Shown piece by piece: positions 6,895-13,278 of a stretch of DNA of 13,280 nt. The stretch is from Pleurocapsa sp. MO_226.B13 (GTDB taxonomy: Bacteria; Cyanobacteriota; Cyanobacteriia; Cyanobacteriales; Xenococcaceae): positions 1 through 13,280 of the forward strand of contig JASJEI010000188.1 in the NCBI GenBank assembly GCA_030064795.1, given 5' to 3'. The position numbers were made by a program, and so were the translations under genes. Under the pieces are notes generated by a model. It was not told where the DNA came from and ran no database searches. It was given only the letters and a program-made list of their open reading frames with translations. Numbering within the stretch: position 1 is the first letter of the stretch; each line of letters begins with the position of its first letter.

Positions 6895-8214
6895 AACACA
6901 GGTACAACGACTCCACCAGTAAGCACCAATACCCACTAGCCCATTTGAGATGGTCGCAGCTAGAAAAATACCTAATGGGCCAAGCCAGCGACTGCCCAGA
7001 TAAGCTAAGGGAATATAAAGGACAAACATACGTATTACAGTCATGACGACTGCTGGGATGGGTTTGCCTAGAGCATTAAAAACTGAGTTTGCCACTTGAA
7101 TGATCCCAGCAGTACCGTAGCTGATCGGAACAATCCAGAGATAGGTAGTTGCGATCGCAATCACTTCTGGATCGGTATTAAACAGTGGTACAATTCGCGA
7201 TGTACTTGCTGCTAGCAAAACAGCCATCAACACTCCCCACCCCAAGCAAAATAAATAGCTTTGCTGTAAAGCTTGAGTGACCCGCCCGTATTTCTCTGCC
7301 CCCCAGTTTTGCCCGACAAAGGGCCCAATACTTGCCGACAGTGCCATTAAGACAATCATGGCAAAGGATTCAACCCGTGAAGCCACACCAAATCCCGCTA
7401 CTGATACCGAGCCATGAACCGCTAGTAAACTGGTAATTATCCCAATCGAAATAGGCGTAATCATACTCGATCCTGCTGCTGGGAGACCCACATAGAGAAT
7501 GTCACGCCAGCACCAGAGCGTTTCTTCTAAATCGGGAAAGTGAGATGAGAGCATATCCTCTTTAAATTTTAGTACCAGTAGGGATGCCACTAAAGTCATG
7601 GCGCGGCCAATCACCGTTGCCCAGGCTGCCCCAGTTAGACCCAACTCAGGAAAGCCCCACAGCCCAAAAATCAGCAGTGGATCGAGTACAATATTAAATC
7701 CAGCAGCAAAGGTCATAATCAAGCTAGGGGTGAGCGTATCACCAGAAGCCCGAATGGCACTATTGCCGATCATCGGAATCACCAAAAACACCATCCCGAT
7801 GTACCAAACTTGCATATACTGTCGCACAAACGGTAATACATCCGCTCCAGCCCCCAAGGCAGTAAAGAGTGGGTCGATGGTAAATATCCCAAGAGAGGCT
7901 AGCACGGCTACTGCAACCACTCCCAGGGTCAAACTATTGGTTGTAAACCTCTGTACTCGACTGCGATCGCCCTGCCCAATCGCCCGTGCAATAATAGATG
8001 ATGCGCCCACTCCCAGTCCCAAAGCCAAACTACCCAGGGTCATGACCACTGGAAAGGTAAAACTCATGGCTGCTAGTCGATCTGTTCCCAACTGCCCGAC
8101 ATAGTAAGTGTCCGCTAGGTTAAAAGCGACAAGGGCAAAAATTCCCCAAACCATCGGTAGGGTTAACCTTATCAGCCGATTGCCGATCTCACCTTCGGTC
8201 AGCGATTGTGTCAT
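6880..8214 (-). CDS. MATE family multidrug / metabolite efflux transporter
   Basis: A 444-residue inner-membrane exporter of the MATE (MatE) family, which couples export of drugs, cationic compounds or metabolites to Na+ or H+ entry. Twelve membrane segments are visible in two related halves. The first half opens with NRLIRLTLPMVWGIFALVAFNLADTYYVG, split here as RLTLPMVWGIF and NLADTYYVGQLGTDRLAAMS, then GASSIIARAIGQGD. The second half has the matching VGLPAAGSSMITPIS, GFGVASRVESFAM and GPFVGQNWGAEKYGR. The length is normal. About 50% GC with roughly half of third positions G or C, it is richer than the 33-40% of nearby genes, hinting at separate ancestry. It is followed upstream on the same strand by a nitroreductase 83 bases away, possibly one transcript. 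The last residues (CTCVGKDS) overlap the possible monooxygenase stub. Confidence 0.92.
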   Translation of the reverse strand: MTQSLTEGEIGNRLIRLTLPMVWGIFALVAFNLADTYYVGQLGTDRLAAMSFTFPVVMTLGSLALGLGVGASSIIARAIGQGDRSRVQRFTTNSLTLGVVAVAVLASLGIFTIDPLFTALGAGADVLPFVRQYMQVWYIGMVFLVIPMIGNSAIRASGDTLTPSLIMTFAAGFNIVLDPLLIFGLWGFPELGLTGAAWATVIGRAMTLVASLLVLKFKEDMLSSHFPDLEETLWCWRDILYVGLPAAGSSMITPISIGIITSLLAVHGSVSVAGFGVASRVESFAMIVLMALSASIGPFVGQNWGAEKYGRVTQALQQSYLFCLGWGVLMAVLLAASTSRIVPLFNTDPEVIAIATTYLWIVPISYGTAGIIQVANSVFNALGKPIPAVVMTVIRMFVLYIPLAYLGSRWLGPLGIFLAATISNGLVGIGAYWWSRCTCVGKDS

Positions 8215-8297
8215 GTTAAATCCCGTGTTTTACTGTTTTGATGTTTTAGATATGGTAAAACTATTTGGTTTCTTGATGGGACAGGATCGTAGGTCAA

Positions 8298-8966
8298 TCA
8301 AAGAGCTTGACCGAAACTTTCTCCGTAGCAAACACCCTCTGTACTAAATCTACCGCCATATTTTTTGATAGGCTCATCTGCATATCCCAAAGGTAATAAG
8401 CAACAAACGTCTACTTCCGCAGGAATATCAAAGGCTTCCTTGACTTGTGCCGTAACAAAGCCTTCCATAGGACAAGAATCGACACCAAAAGCTTTAGCGA
8501 CAATCATCAAGTGGGCTACTGCCAACATCGTGTGACGATTTGTCCAAGCTTCCATAGATTCAAAAGAGGGCTTGTACTCAAATAGTTGAGGAATTGCACC
8601 GCGCATATACTCCGCGTATTTTTCATTGACTCCCCCCGCTTTTATTCCTATTTGGATAATTTCTTCGATATAATCAGTGTTGTTGACACGGCGATCGCCA
8701 CAACAAATTAAAACTACAGGTGCTTGGGAAATTTGGGGTTGATCGAAAGCACAAGCTTTTAATCGATCTTTGTTTTGCTGTTCTTTGACCACAATAAATC
8801 TCCAGGGTTGCAAATTATATCCAGATGGAGACTCTAAGCCCAAACGGAAAATTTCTTCTAGAACACCATCAGGAAGGGGATCGGAGCGAAAAGCACGAGC
8901 AGCACGACGAGTTTTAATAGCTTCAGTGAGACTAAGTTGGGGTTGAAGTTGATTTTCGGTGGTCAT
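8298..8966 (-). CDS. Nitroreductase family protein (FMN-dependent NAD(P)H oxidoreductase)
   Basis: A 222-residue cytoplasmic flavoprotein of the nitroreductase superfamily, which binds FMN and uses NAD(P)H to reduce nitro compounds, quinones or related substrates, normally as a dimer. The N-terminal phosphate-binding stretch TRRAARAFRSDPLP is at 19-32. SPSGYNLQPWRFIVV (46-60) is the core motif that contacts FMN. Later come AVAHLMIVAKAFGVDSCPM (149-167) and LPLGYADEPIKKYGGR (191-206), all typical. The physiological substrate cannot be read. It lies between a MATE exporter (83 bases downstream) and a DUF5996 gene, consistent with detoxification. A short GGTCAA-N9-TTGACC dyad (8292-8312) overlaps the stop codon but lacks a T-run, so it is not a convincing terminator. 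Confidence 0.9.
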   Translation of the reverse strand: MTTENQLQPQLSLTEAIKTRRAARAFRSDPLPDGVLEEIFRLGLESPSGYNLQPWRFIVVKEQQNKDRLKACAFDQPQISQAPVVLICCGDRRVNNTDYIEEIIQIGIKAGGVNEKYAEYMRGAIPQLFEYKPSFESMEAWTNRHTMLAVAHLMIVAKAFGVDSCPMEGFVTAQVKEAFDIPAEVDVCCLLPLGYADEPIKKYGGRFSTEGVCYGESFGQAL

Positions 8967-8987
8967 AAGTAAAATTTTGGGTAGTGA

Positions 8988-9000
8988 CTAATTTAATTAG
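8988..9000. promoter_or_regulatory. Dyad CTAATTTAATTAG upstream of the nitroreductase gene
   Basis: A 13-base AT-rich dyad lies 22 bases before the nitroreductase start codon. A repressor or activator site is possible. The rest of the 181-base spacer (8967-9147) shows no gene and only weak promoter-like hexamers. Confidence 0.2.
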
Positions 9001-9147
9001 GTTATTCAACAAATAAGAGAAAAGTCTATGAAAAGTGTATTTTTGTCTGGCAAAATAGCTAGTCATTAGATTGGGATAATTGGGAATATAGCCGAGAGTA
9101 AAGTACTCAAACTTTCAAGATCGTTGCGCCAGTCTCAGTATTGCCTT

Positions 9148-10086
9148 TTAGTCTAAATTTCGTTCTAGGGCGACTCGATCCCAATTACTCAAGTTAGCTG
9201 CTGCTTCATAAGTGCTTTCCAAGAATGCCAGCAGCTTGTCATCTGGTGATGGGGCTGTCCTTACAGCTTCGTAAGGGAGGATAAATTCTCCCCAGTCGGT
9301 ATTATAGTAAGCCTCTTCTGGTCGAACGGCATAATCTTTAAATCCTTCTGGTTCGGGATAGGCATAGGCATAGAAAGCTGGTTCTCCTAAACCCCCACCA
9401 GGCCAAAATCCGCAACTACTTACTTCATGGGAATAAGCCTCAATCATTACAGAACGGGCAACATTAGGCACTCCAGGATGTTTCGGTGCCAGACGACCTG
9501 AAAAGCGCGTTACGGCGAGATCGAAAGCTCCCCAAAAGAAATGGACGGGGCTGACTTTTCCAATAAAGCGAGAGCGAAACAGTTTCAGAACTCGGTCTAC
9601 CTGAACTAAAACTTTCCAGAAACGCTGTACATATTCTGGATCGTAAGAATTATGTTTAGTGTCCCGTTCAAAGGGAGTACGGTCTGGAATTTCCACTGGA
9701 GTAGTCCAAATATTAATCTCTATTCCCAGGGAATTAAGAGCGGTCATTGTTTCTTGATAGAATTCGGCTACAGACATCGGCCTGAGCTTGATGGAGCGAA
9801 TTTCTCCGTTATCTTTAATAACTTGCATTTCATGAGCGAGAAAATCAAAATCAATCTGAAAAATGCTCGACTTATAGGGAATTGGCGAGGTAGTCAGACC
9901 TCTAGCGGTAACATAAAGAGGTACTTCCCAACAATGATTAATCTTCGGAGTCAGTTCCAGTCGAATTTTACCTACGATCTGCGTCCACAGATGGAGCGTA
10001 TTACAAGTATCCTGCCATGTTTCCCAAGGCAGAATCGGCCAAATATCCTCTTGAGAAGCAGCGTGTATTGGATTGATCTCTGGCAT
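9148..10086 (-). CDS. DUF5996 family protein
   Basis: A 312-residue protein with the full motif set of the DUF5996 family, whose function is unknown. The order is IWPILPWETWQDTCNTLHLW (15-34), a histidine-tryptophan strand NHCWEVPLYVTARGLTTSPI (50-69), FQIDFDFLAHEM (76-87), DTKHNSYDPEYVQRFW (142-157), SPVHFFWGAFDLAVTRFSGR (179-198) and EAYSHEVSSCGFWPGG (216-231), then AFYAYAYPEPEG. Many conserved His, Trp, Asp and Glu residues suggest an enzyme or small-molecule binder; this is inference. No signal peptide or membrane segment is seen. It starts 49 bases after the end of the mini-pirin gene on the same strand and has no obvious ribosome binding site, so it may be cotranscribed with the redox genes upstream. 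Confidence 0.85.
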   Translation of the reverse strand: MPEINPIHAASQEDIWPILPWETWQDTCNTLHLWTQIVGKIRLELTPKINHCWEVPLYVTARGLTTSPIPYKSSIFQIDFDFLAHEMQVIKDNGEIRSIKLRPMSVAEFYQETMTALNSLGIEINIWTTPVEIPDRTPFERDTKHNSYDPEYVQRFWKVLVQVDRVLKLFRSRFIGKVSPVHFFWGAFDLAVTRFSGRLAPKHPGVPNVARSVMIEAYSHEVSSCGFWPGGGLGEPAFYAYAYPEPEGFKDYAVRPEEAYYNTDWGEFILPYEAVRTAPSPDDKLLAFLESTYEAAANLSNWDRVALERNLD

Positions 10087-10135
10087 AATTGATTGAAATT
10101 TAATTGTTTAATTGTTGCATCAAGCTTGGAGACAA

Positions 10136-10369
10136 TTAGGCTAGGTCGAATAGCAAAATTTCTGCACCAATATCTGTAGTAATTTCAAGTTGCTCTGAAG
10201 TATTAATTTGTACCCCGTCACCTGCTCGTAGCATTACACCATTCAGTTTGACTACCCCCTTAGCTAAACCACTAAAAGAAAAGGTATGGCGACTATCGAG
10301 CCAACCTGTTTGTGTTTGACCGCGTACATTTCGATCGTGAATAAGATGGTTGATAGTTTTGTTGCTCAT
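10136..10369 (-). CDS. Mini-pirin: internally deleted pirin-like protein
   Basis: This 77-residue frame joins the two ends of a pirin. Its N-terminus matches the pirin start ([11 protein letters not shown], residues 22-32). After S33-G34 it jumps directly to the C-terminal strand set (LAKGVVKLNGVMLRAGDG then AEILLFDLA), as seen near the end of the complete pirin at 11391-12116. The metal-binding half, including the HSH and HxE ligands, is absent, so it cannot be an iron quercetinase. The junction lies near 10262-10273 and keeps the frame. An AGGAG ribosome binding site six bases before the ATG suggests it is translated. It may be a decayed gene, or a retained small protein that folds onto or modulates full-length pirin. 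I recall that the Synechocystis pirin gene (pirA) is described as paired with a small gene (pirB). Whether that product resembles this one could not be checked. Confidence 0.7.
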   Translation of the reverse strand: MSNKTINHLIHDRNVRGQTQTGWLDSRHTFSFSGLAKGVVKLNGVMLRAGDGVQINTSEQLEITTDIGAEILLFDLA

Positions 10370-10375
10370 TTTTAA

Positions 10376-10380
10376 CTCCT
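10376..10380 (-). promoter_or_regulatory. Ribosome binding site of the mini-pirin gene
   Basis: AGGAG on the minus strand, six bases before the ATG at 10369. It argues that the shortened pirin frame is still translated. Confidence 0.6.
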
Positions 10381-10435
10381 GGTTGAATCTCGGAAAAAGA
10401 TAATTGAGTTTTTGTGCTTCTTCTTCAATAAACAG

Positions 10436-10473
10436 GCGCGATCGCGTAGCCTATGTCCTCTGGGCCGATCGCC
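10436..10473. repeat. Short HIP1-bounded palindromic repeat
   Basis: The 38-base stretch begins with GCGCGATCGCGTAGCC and ends with GGGCCGATCGCC, so its ends can pair (GCGATCG with CGATCGC) around a 21-base centre. Small repeats bounded by HIP1-like ends and containing GCGTAGC are common in filamentous and colonial cyanobacteria. A relative sits inside the pirin gene at 11440-11468. It lies in the 138-base gap between the flavodoxin-like and mini-pirin genes. Confidence 0.5.
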
Positions 10474-10507
10474 AATTTACCAAAATCGTACCCCAATCGA
10501 ATACACC

Positions 10508-11266
10508 CTATACTTTGTGTTCTGGGTTTTTAAAATCTCTTTTACAACCTGCATCCCAAACTTCAGGTTGGTTTCCGTGAGCGGGAATTCCGCCATTATC
10601 TTTCAACATTCTTGCCAAGTGCAAACAGTTCCAAGCGAGGAAAGTGGTGTTTCTGTTGGTAAAATCGTTTTCAGGGCCACCAGAACCAGGATCTAGATAA
10701 GAAGGGCCAGGGCCAACTTCTCCTAACCATCCTGCATCAGCTTGGGGAGGAATTGTATAACCAATATGAGAAAGAGAAAACAAAATATTCATCGCGCAAT
10801 GTTTGACACCATCTTCATTACCAGTGATTAAGGTTACACCGACTTTTCCATAATCTCGATATTGCCCTTTTTCGTTTAAAACATGAGTGTAACCATACAT
10901 TCTTTCTAAGACTCGATTACAAACAGAACTTTTTTCTCCTAGCCAAACTGAAGTACATAAGACCAAAATATCAGTTTCATCAATTTCTTGTTGAATTATG
11001 GGCCAATCGTCTTTGTCCCATTCATCTGTTTGCGACATATCTAACCCCAGTCCCGCAGCTATTTCATAATCAACTGGTCGAATAACTTTAGTTTGAACTC
11101 CATTGGCTACAAAAATATTTTTAGCAATATCAATTACACCTCTTGTATGGGATAAAACAGGAGTTCTATTCAGAGTGCAGTTCAAAAAAAGAGCTTTGAG
11201 GTCGTCGTATTTTGCTGGTGCATTGTTACACTGATCCTCAGTTATTTGTTTTAACTGTTTTGACAT
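10508..11266 (-). CDS. Flavodoxin-fold NAD(P)H-dependent oxidoreductase
   Basis: A 252-residue flavoprotein of the FMN_red / multimeric flavodoxin group, probably an FMN-dependent quinone or azo reductase acting in the cytoplasm. The first strand and phosphate loop read LKALFLNCTLNRTPVLSHT (23-41), a typical S/T-rich FMN loop. TDILVLCTSVWLGEKSSVCN (98-117) is the second flavin-contact strand, and KVGVTLITGNEDGVKHC (141-157) the third, all in flavodoxin order. A C-terminal extension (180-252) is rich in Gly and Pro (GEVGPGPSYLDPGSGGPEND). The frame stays open upstream to a TTG at 11368. I chose ATG 11266 because the extra 34 residues look non-homologous and overlap an inverted repeat. It lies downstream of the full-length pirin (125-base gap) and upstream of mini-pirin. 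Confidence 0.82.
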   Translation of the reverse strand: MSKQLKQITEDQCNNAPAKYDDLKALFLNCTLNRTPVLSHTRGVIDIAKNIFVANGVQTKVIRPVDYEIAAGLGLDMSQTDEWDKDDWPIIQQEIDETDILVLCTSVWLGEKSSVCNRVLERMYGYTHVLNEKGQYRDYGKVGVTLITGNEDGVKHCAMNILFSLSHIGYTIPPQADAGWLGEVGPGPSYLDPGSGGPENDFTNRNTTFLAWNCLHLARMLKDNGGIPAHGNQPEVWDAGCKRDFKNPEHKV

Positions 11267-11306
11267 TATTGTCCGAATTTTCTGTGTGAATATTCTACTT
11301 GCAACA

Positions 11307-11375
11307 GGCTTGGTTGCACGAAGACCACAAAAGCCTTGATTAGCAATAGTTTTAGCCGATTTATGCAACCAAGCC
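11307..11375. repeat. 12-bp perfect inverted repeat, 45-base spacer
   Basis: GGCTTGGTTGCA at 11307-11318 is repeated inverted as TGCAACCAAGCC at 11364-11375. It fills the gap between the pirin stop and the flavodoxin-like start. A 12-bp stem could form in the transcript as an attenuator or processing site. It could also mark the ends of a small mobile-element relic. No target duplication was recognised. Confidence 0.5.
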
Positions 11376-11390
11376 CTAGTGTATCATTGG

Positions 11391-12116
11391 TTATGAGGCT
11401 AAATCGAACAACAAAATTTCAGTATGATCAGTAGTAGCTGCGATTGCGTAGCTAGTCGAAGACATCGCTATTTCTGTTTCTTGAGTAATGGCAGCACCAT
11501 CACCAGCTTGAAGCACTTTACCACTAATTTCTGCCGAACCTTTGGCTATTTGTATCCACAATGACCGATTTTTGTTAGTACTGTGATTGATGCGATCGCC
11601 TTTATTTAAGGCAGCAACGTAAAGATTGGCATCCTGATGAATCGTTACTGAATTGTCTCTGCCATCGGGAGAAGCAACTAATCTTAATTTTCCTTGTTTT
11701 TCATCTAAAGTAAAGTGTTTTTGTTCGTAGCTTGGTTTAATTCCCTCTTGCTCTGGTAAAATCCAAATTTGCAGAAAGTGAACTGGATTAGTATCTGAAG
11801 CATTAAACTCACTGTGAGCAATACCCGTACCAGCCGACATCCGTTGTACATCCCCTGGACGAATCGTCGAACCGTTGCCAATACTATCTTTATGGGCTAA
11901 TTCTCCTTCTAAAACGTAAGAGATAATTTCCATGTCTCGATGACTGTGAGTACCGAAGCCTTTACCTGGTCGAACTTTATCTTCATTAATTACCCGCAGA
12001 CTAGCAAATCCCATGTGATTGGGGTCGTAATAATTACCAAAGGAAAAAGTATGTCTGCTGTCAAGCCAACCAAAATTAGCATTACCCCTTTCATGGGCTG
12101 GACGAACAGTAATCAT
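11391..12116 (-). CDS. Pirin family protein (bicupin, probable quercetinase-type)
   Basis: A 241-residue bicupin of the pirin family, close to the usual 230-235. The N-terminal signature [17 protein letters not shown] is at 16-32. The cupin metal site is complete: His57 and His59 in [10 protein letters not shown], His101 and Glu103 in GIAHSEFN, matching the ligands of bacterial quercetin-2,3-dioxygenase-like pirins such as YhhW. The C-terminal domain ends in EILLFDLAS. Residues about 217-226 ([10 protein letters not shown]) are an extra stretch encoded by a short HIP1-like repeat (11440-11468). A strong ribosome binding site precedes the ATG. Bacterial pirins act as quercetinases or as redox and stress modulators; the role here is unknown. 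It is the first gene after the Crp/Fnr regulator and is partly duplicated at 10136-10369 and 13077-13148. Confidence 0.9.
   Translation of the reverse strand: MITVRPAHERGNANFGWLDSRHTFSFGNYYDPNHMGFASLRVINEDKVRPGKGFGTHSHRDMEIISYVLEGELAHKDSIGNGSTIRPGDVQRMSAGTGIAHSEFNASDTNPVHFLQIWILPEQEGIKPSYEQKHFTLDEKQGKLRLVASPDGRDNSVTIHQDANLYVAALNKGDRINHSTNKNRSLWIQIAKGSAEISGKVLQAGDGAAITQETEIAMSSTSYAIAATTDHTEILLFDLAS
11440..11468. repeat. HIP1-like short repeat inside the pirin coding sequence
   Basis: The 29-base stretch starts GCGATTGCGTAGCTAG and ends GACATCGC, with GCGAT / ATCGC ends in inverted orientation. It resembles the intergenic element at 10436-10473 (shared GCGAT-C/T-GCGTAGC). It encodes an [14 protein letters not shown] peptide that is absent at the matching point of mini-pirin and of ordinary pirins, which suggests an in-frame insertion. 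Confidence 0.55.
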
Positions 12117-12123
12117 CGTCGCT

Positions 12124-12130
12124 CCTCCTT
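12124..12130 (-). promoter_or_regulatory. Strong ribosome binding site of the pirin gene
   Basis: AAGGAGG on the minus strand, seven bases or so before the ATG at 12116. It is the best match in the window and confirms the pirin start. Confidence 0.75.
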
Positions 12131-12194
12131 GTTATCAAAATTATTTTGTTCTTAGTTATGTAGGTCGGAAAAACTATTTAGATTAGACAGGGTG

Positions 12195-12239
12195 AGTATA
12201 TACTGAGACTACCTGACAAGCATATGATTTAAATCAGGT
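12195..12239. promoter_or_regulatory. Dyads in the pirin upstream region, possible operator
   Basis: Two dyads occupy the 134-base gap between the Crp/Fnr stop and the pirin start: AGTATATACT (12195-12204) and ACCTGA / TCAGGT with a 17-base loop (12211-12239). Either could be a regulator site for pirin, and the second could be a weak terminator for the Crp/Fnr gene, though no T-run follows. No canonical TGTGA-N6-TCACA Crp site was seen. Confidence 0.25.
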
Positions 12240-12250
12240 TTAAATTTTGA

Positions 12251-12859
12251 TTAGGTTGCAGGAGTTATTAGCTCTATTTGTCTGCCATCACGAGTAATAA
12301 TTTCTTCTCGTTCTAACTCAGCTAAAGTACGATACAAAGTTTCGGGACTCAAACCCAATTCATTGGCAATATCTTTGTAAGAGCGATCTAACATAATTCT
12401 CGTTTCCCCTGGGGAAGCGGAAAACAACAGGTATTGTAGGAGGCGATCGCGTGCCGAGCGAATACTCCTTAACTCTAATAATTTCTTCAGAGATTGACTT
12501 TTGCGATCGAATCTTCTTAAGAGATTTAAAGCCAGATCGGGATTATTTTGCAGCACTTCCCAAACAACAGTTTTGGGATAACAAATCACACGGGATGGAA
12601 CTTCAACAATCCCATTGCAATGGTAAAGTTCTGTGAATAGAGCTGACTCGGCAAAACTTTCTCCTGCCCTAACTATTTGAAAAATAACCAGATTTCCTTC
12701 GCAAGTATAGCGCACCAATCGGATACGTCCAACTTCCAAGGCAAAAATATACTCGGCAGGGTCTCGATAATGAAACAGTACCTGTCCTGCGACGAGATTT
12801 TGATAGCTAGCCCTATCTTGTAATTGTAAGGGAAGACTATCGGGTACTGATAAATTCAT
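12251..12859 (-). CDS. Crp/Fnr family transcriptional regulator
   Basis: A 202-residue cytoplasmic regulator of the Crp/Fnr superfamily. The cupin-like sensor domain occupies about residues 20-105 (GQVLFHYRDPAEYIFALEVG, then RAGESFAESALF at 64-75). A long dimer helix follows (DLALNLLRRFDRKSQSLKKL). The winged helix is at about 140-195, with recognition region SYKDIANELGLSPETLYRTL (160-179). The Arg-Ser pair that binds cAMP in Crp is not conserved (CNGIVEVPSR at 81-90), and there is no N-terminal cysteine cluster as in Fnr. The signal is therefore probably neither cAMP nor an iron-sulfur cluster of the classic type. It leads the minus-strand redox genes and may control the pirin and flavodoxin genes downstream; this is inference from position. 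Confidence 0.88.
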   Translation of the reverse strand: MNLSVPDSLPLQLQDRASYQNLVAGQVLFHYRDPAEYIFALEVGRIRLVRYTCEGNLVIFQIVRAGESFAESALFTELYHCNGIVEVPSRVICYPKTVVWEVLQNNPDLALNLLRRFDRKSQSLKKLLELRSIRSARDRLLQYLLFSASPGETRIMLDRSYKDIANELGLSPETLYRTLAELEREEIITRDGRQIELITPAT

Positions 12860-13076
12860 GATTTGTAACGAATGACTTTTGCTAGTGTATCGTTTGTTTT
12901 TAAGCTAACTAAAAGTAAGTTCGACAAAGGGTCAAAAAACTAAAAACTCAGTAATATTTTGATTTCCAAATGTCTGAATTGCCCATTATCTCGTTGTTTA
13001 TCTCGCATAGTTCGAGGAAAAAATCCGAACTCCGAACTCACATAACTAAAAGTGAGGATCTTCTTTTGGAAGAAAG

Positions 13077-13148
13077 ATAAAGATTGACATCTTGATGAAT
13101 TGTTACTGAATTGTCTCTTTCATTAGAGGAAGCAACTAATCTTAACTT
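13077..13148 (-). pseudogene. Fragment of a third pirin copy
   Basis: On the minus strand these 72 bases encode [20 protein letters not shown] followed by VNLY, matching residues 143-166 of the full pirin in this window at 20 of 24 positions. At DNA level about five of six bases agree with 11620-11693. No pirin-like sequence is recognisable on either side, so it is an isolated relic of an older or duplicated pirin gene, in the same orientation as the intact one. Confidence 0.75.
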
Positions 13149-13166
13149 CTCTATAGCTACCGACTT

Positions 13167-13278
13167 TGTTGGCGAATGTGCTACATTGTAGCTTACACAA
13201 GGTATTACCAATAACTAAACCTAAGATTTTTCGTTATTGTATTACTGCTAATTTCAGTAAAGATTACTTTCGCCAACA
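13167..13278. repeat. Possible small inverted-repeat element at the window edge
   Basis: TGTTGGCGAA at 13167-13176 is found inverted as TTCGCCAACA at 13269-13278, a 10-base perfect pair enclosing 92 bases. A compact hairpin GCTACA-T-TGTAGC lies inside at 13180-13192. No gene is visible in this stretch. It may be a tiny non-autonomous element or a chance pairing; the window ends two bases later. The rest of the gene-free end (12860-13076) shows only AT-rich DNA with short repeats such as TAACTAAAAGT (near 12905 and 13043) and a CCGAACT doublet. Confidence 0.25.

Noticed and set aside
7598..8104. Long open frame of 168 codons on the plus strand inside the MATE gene
   Set aside because: It lies fully antisense to a well-supported MATE protein and its translation is low-complexity and unlike any family; the gene's higher GC explains the lack of stops.
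8292..8312. GGTCAA-N9-TTGACC as a terminator for the nitroreductase gene
   Set aside because: The stem is only six bases, overlaps the stop codon and is not followed by a T-run on the transcribed strand.
9652..10092. 146-codon plus-strand open frame opposite the DUF5996 gene
   Set aside because: It is antisense to conserved family motifs and resembles nothing known.
11267..11368. N-terminal extension of the flavodoxin-like protein from TTG 11368
   Set aside because: The 34 extra residues match no family member I recognise and overlap an inverted repeat; ATG 11266 gives the expected start.
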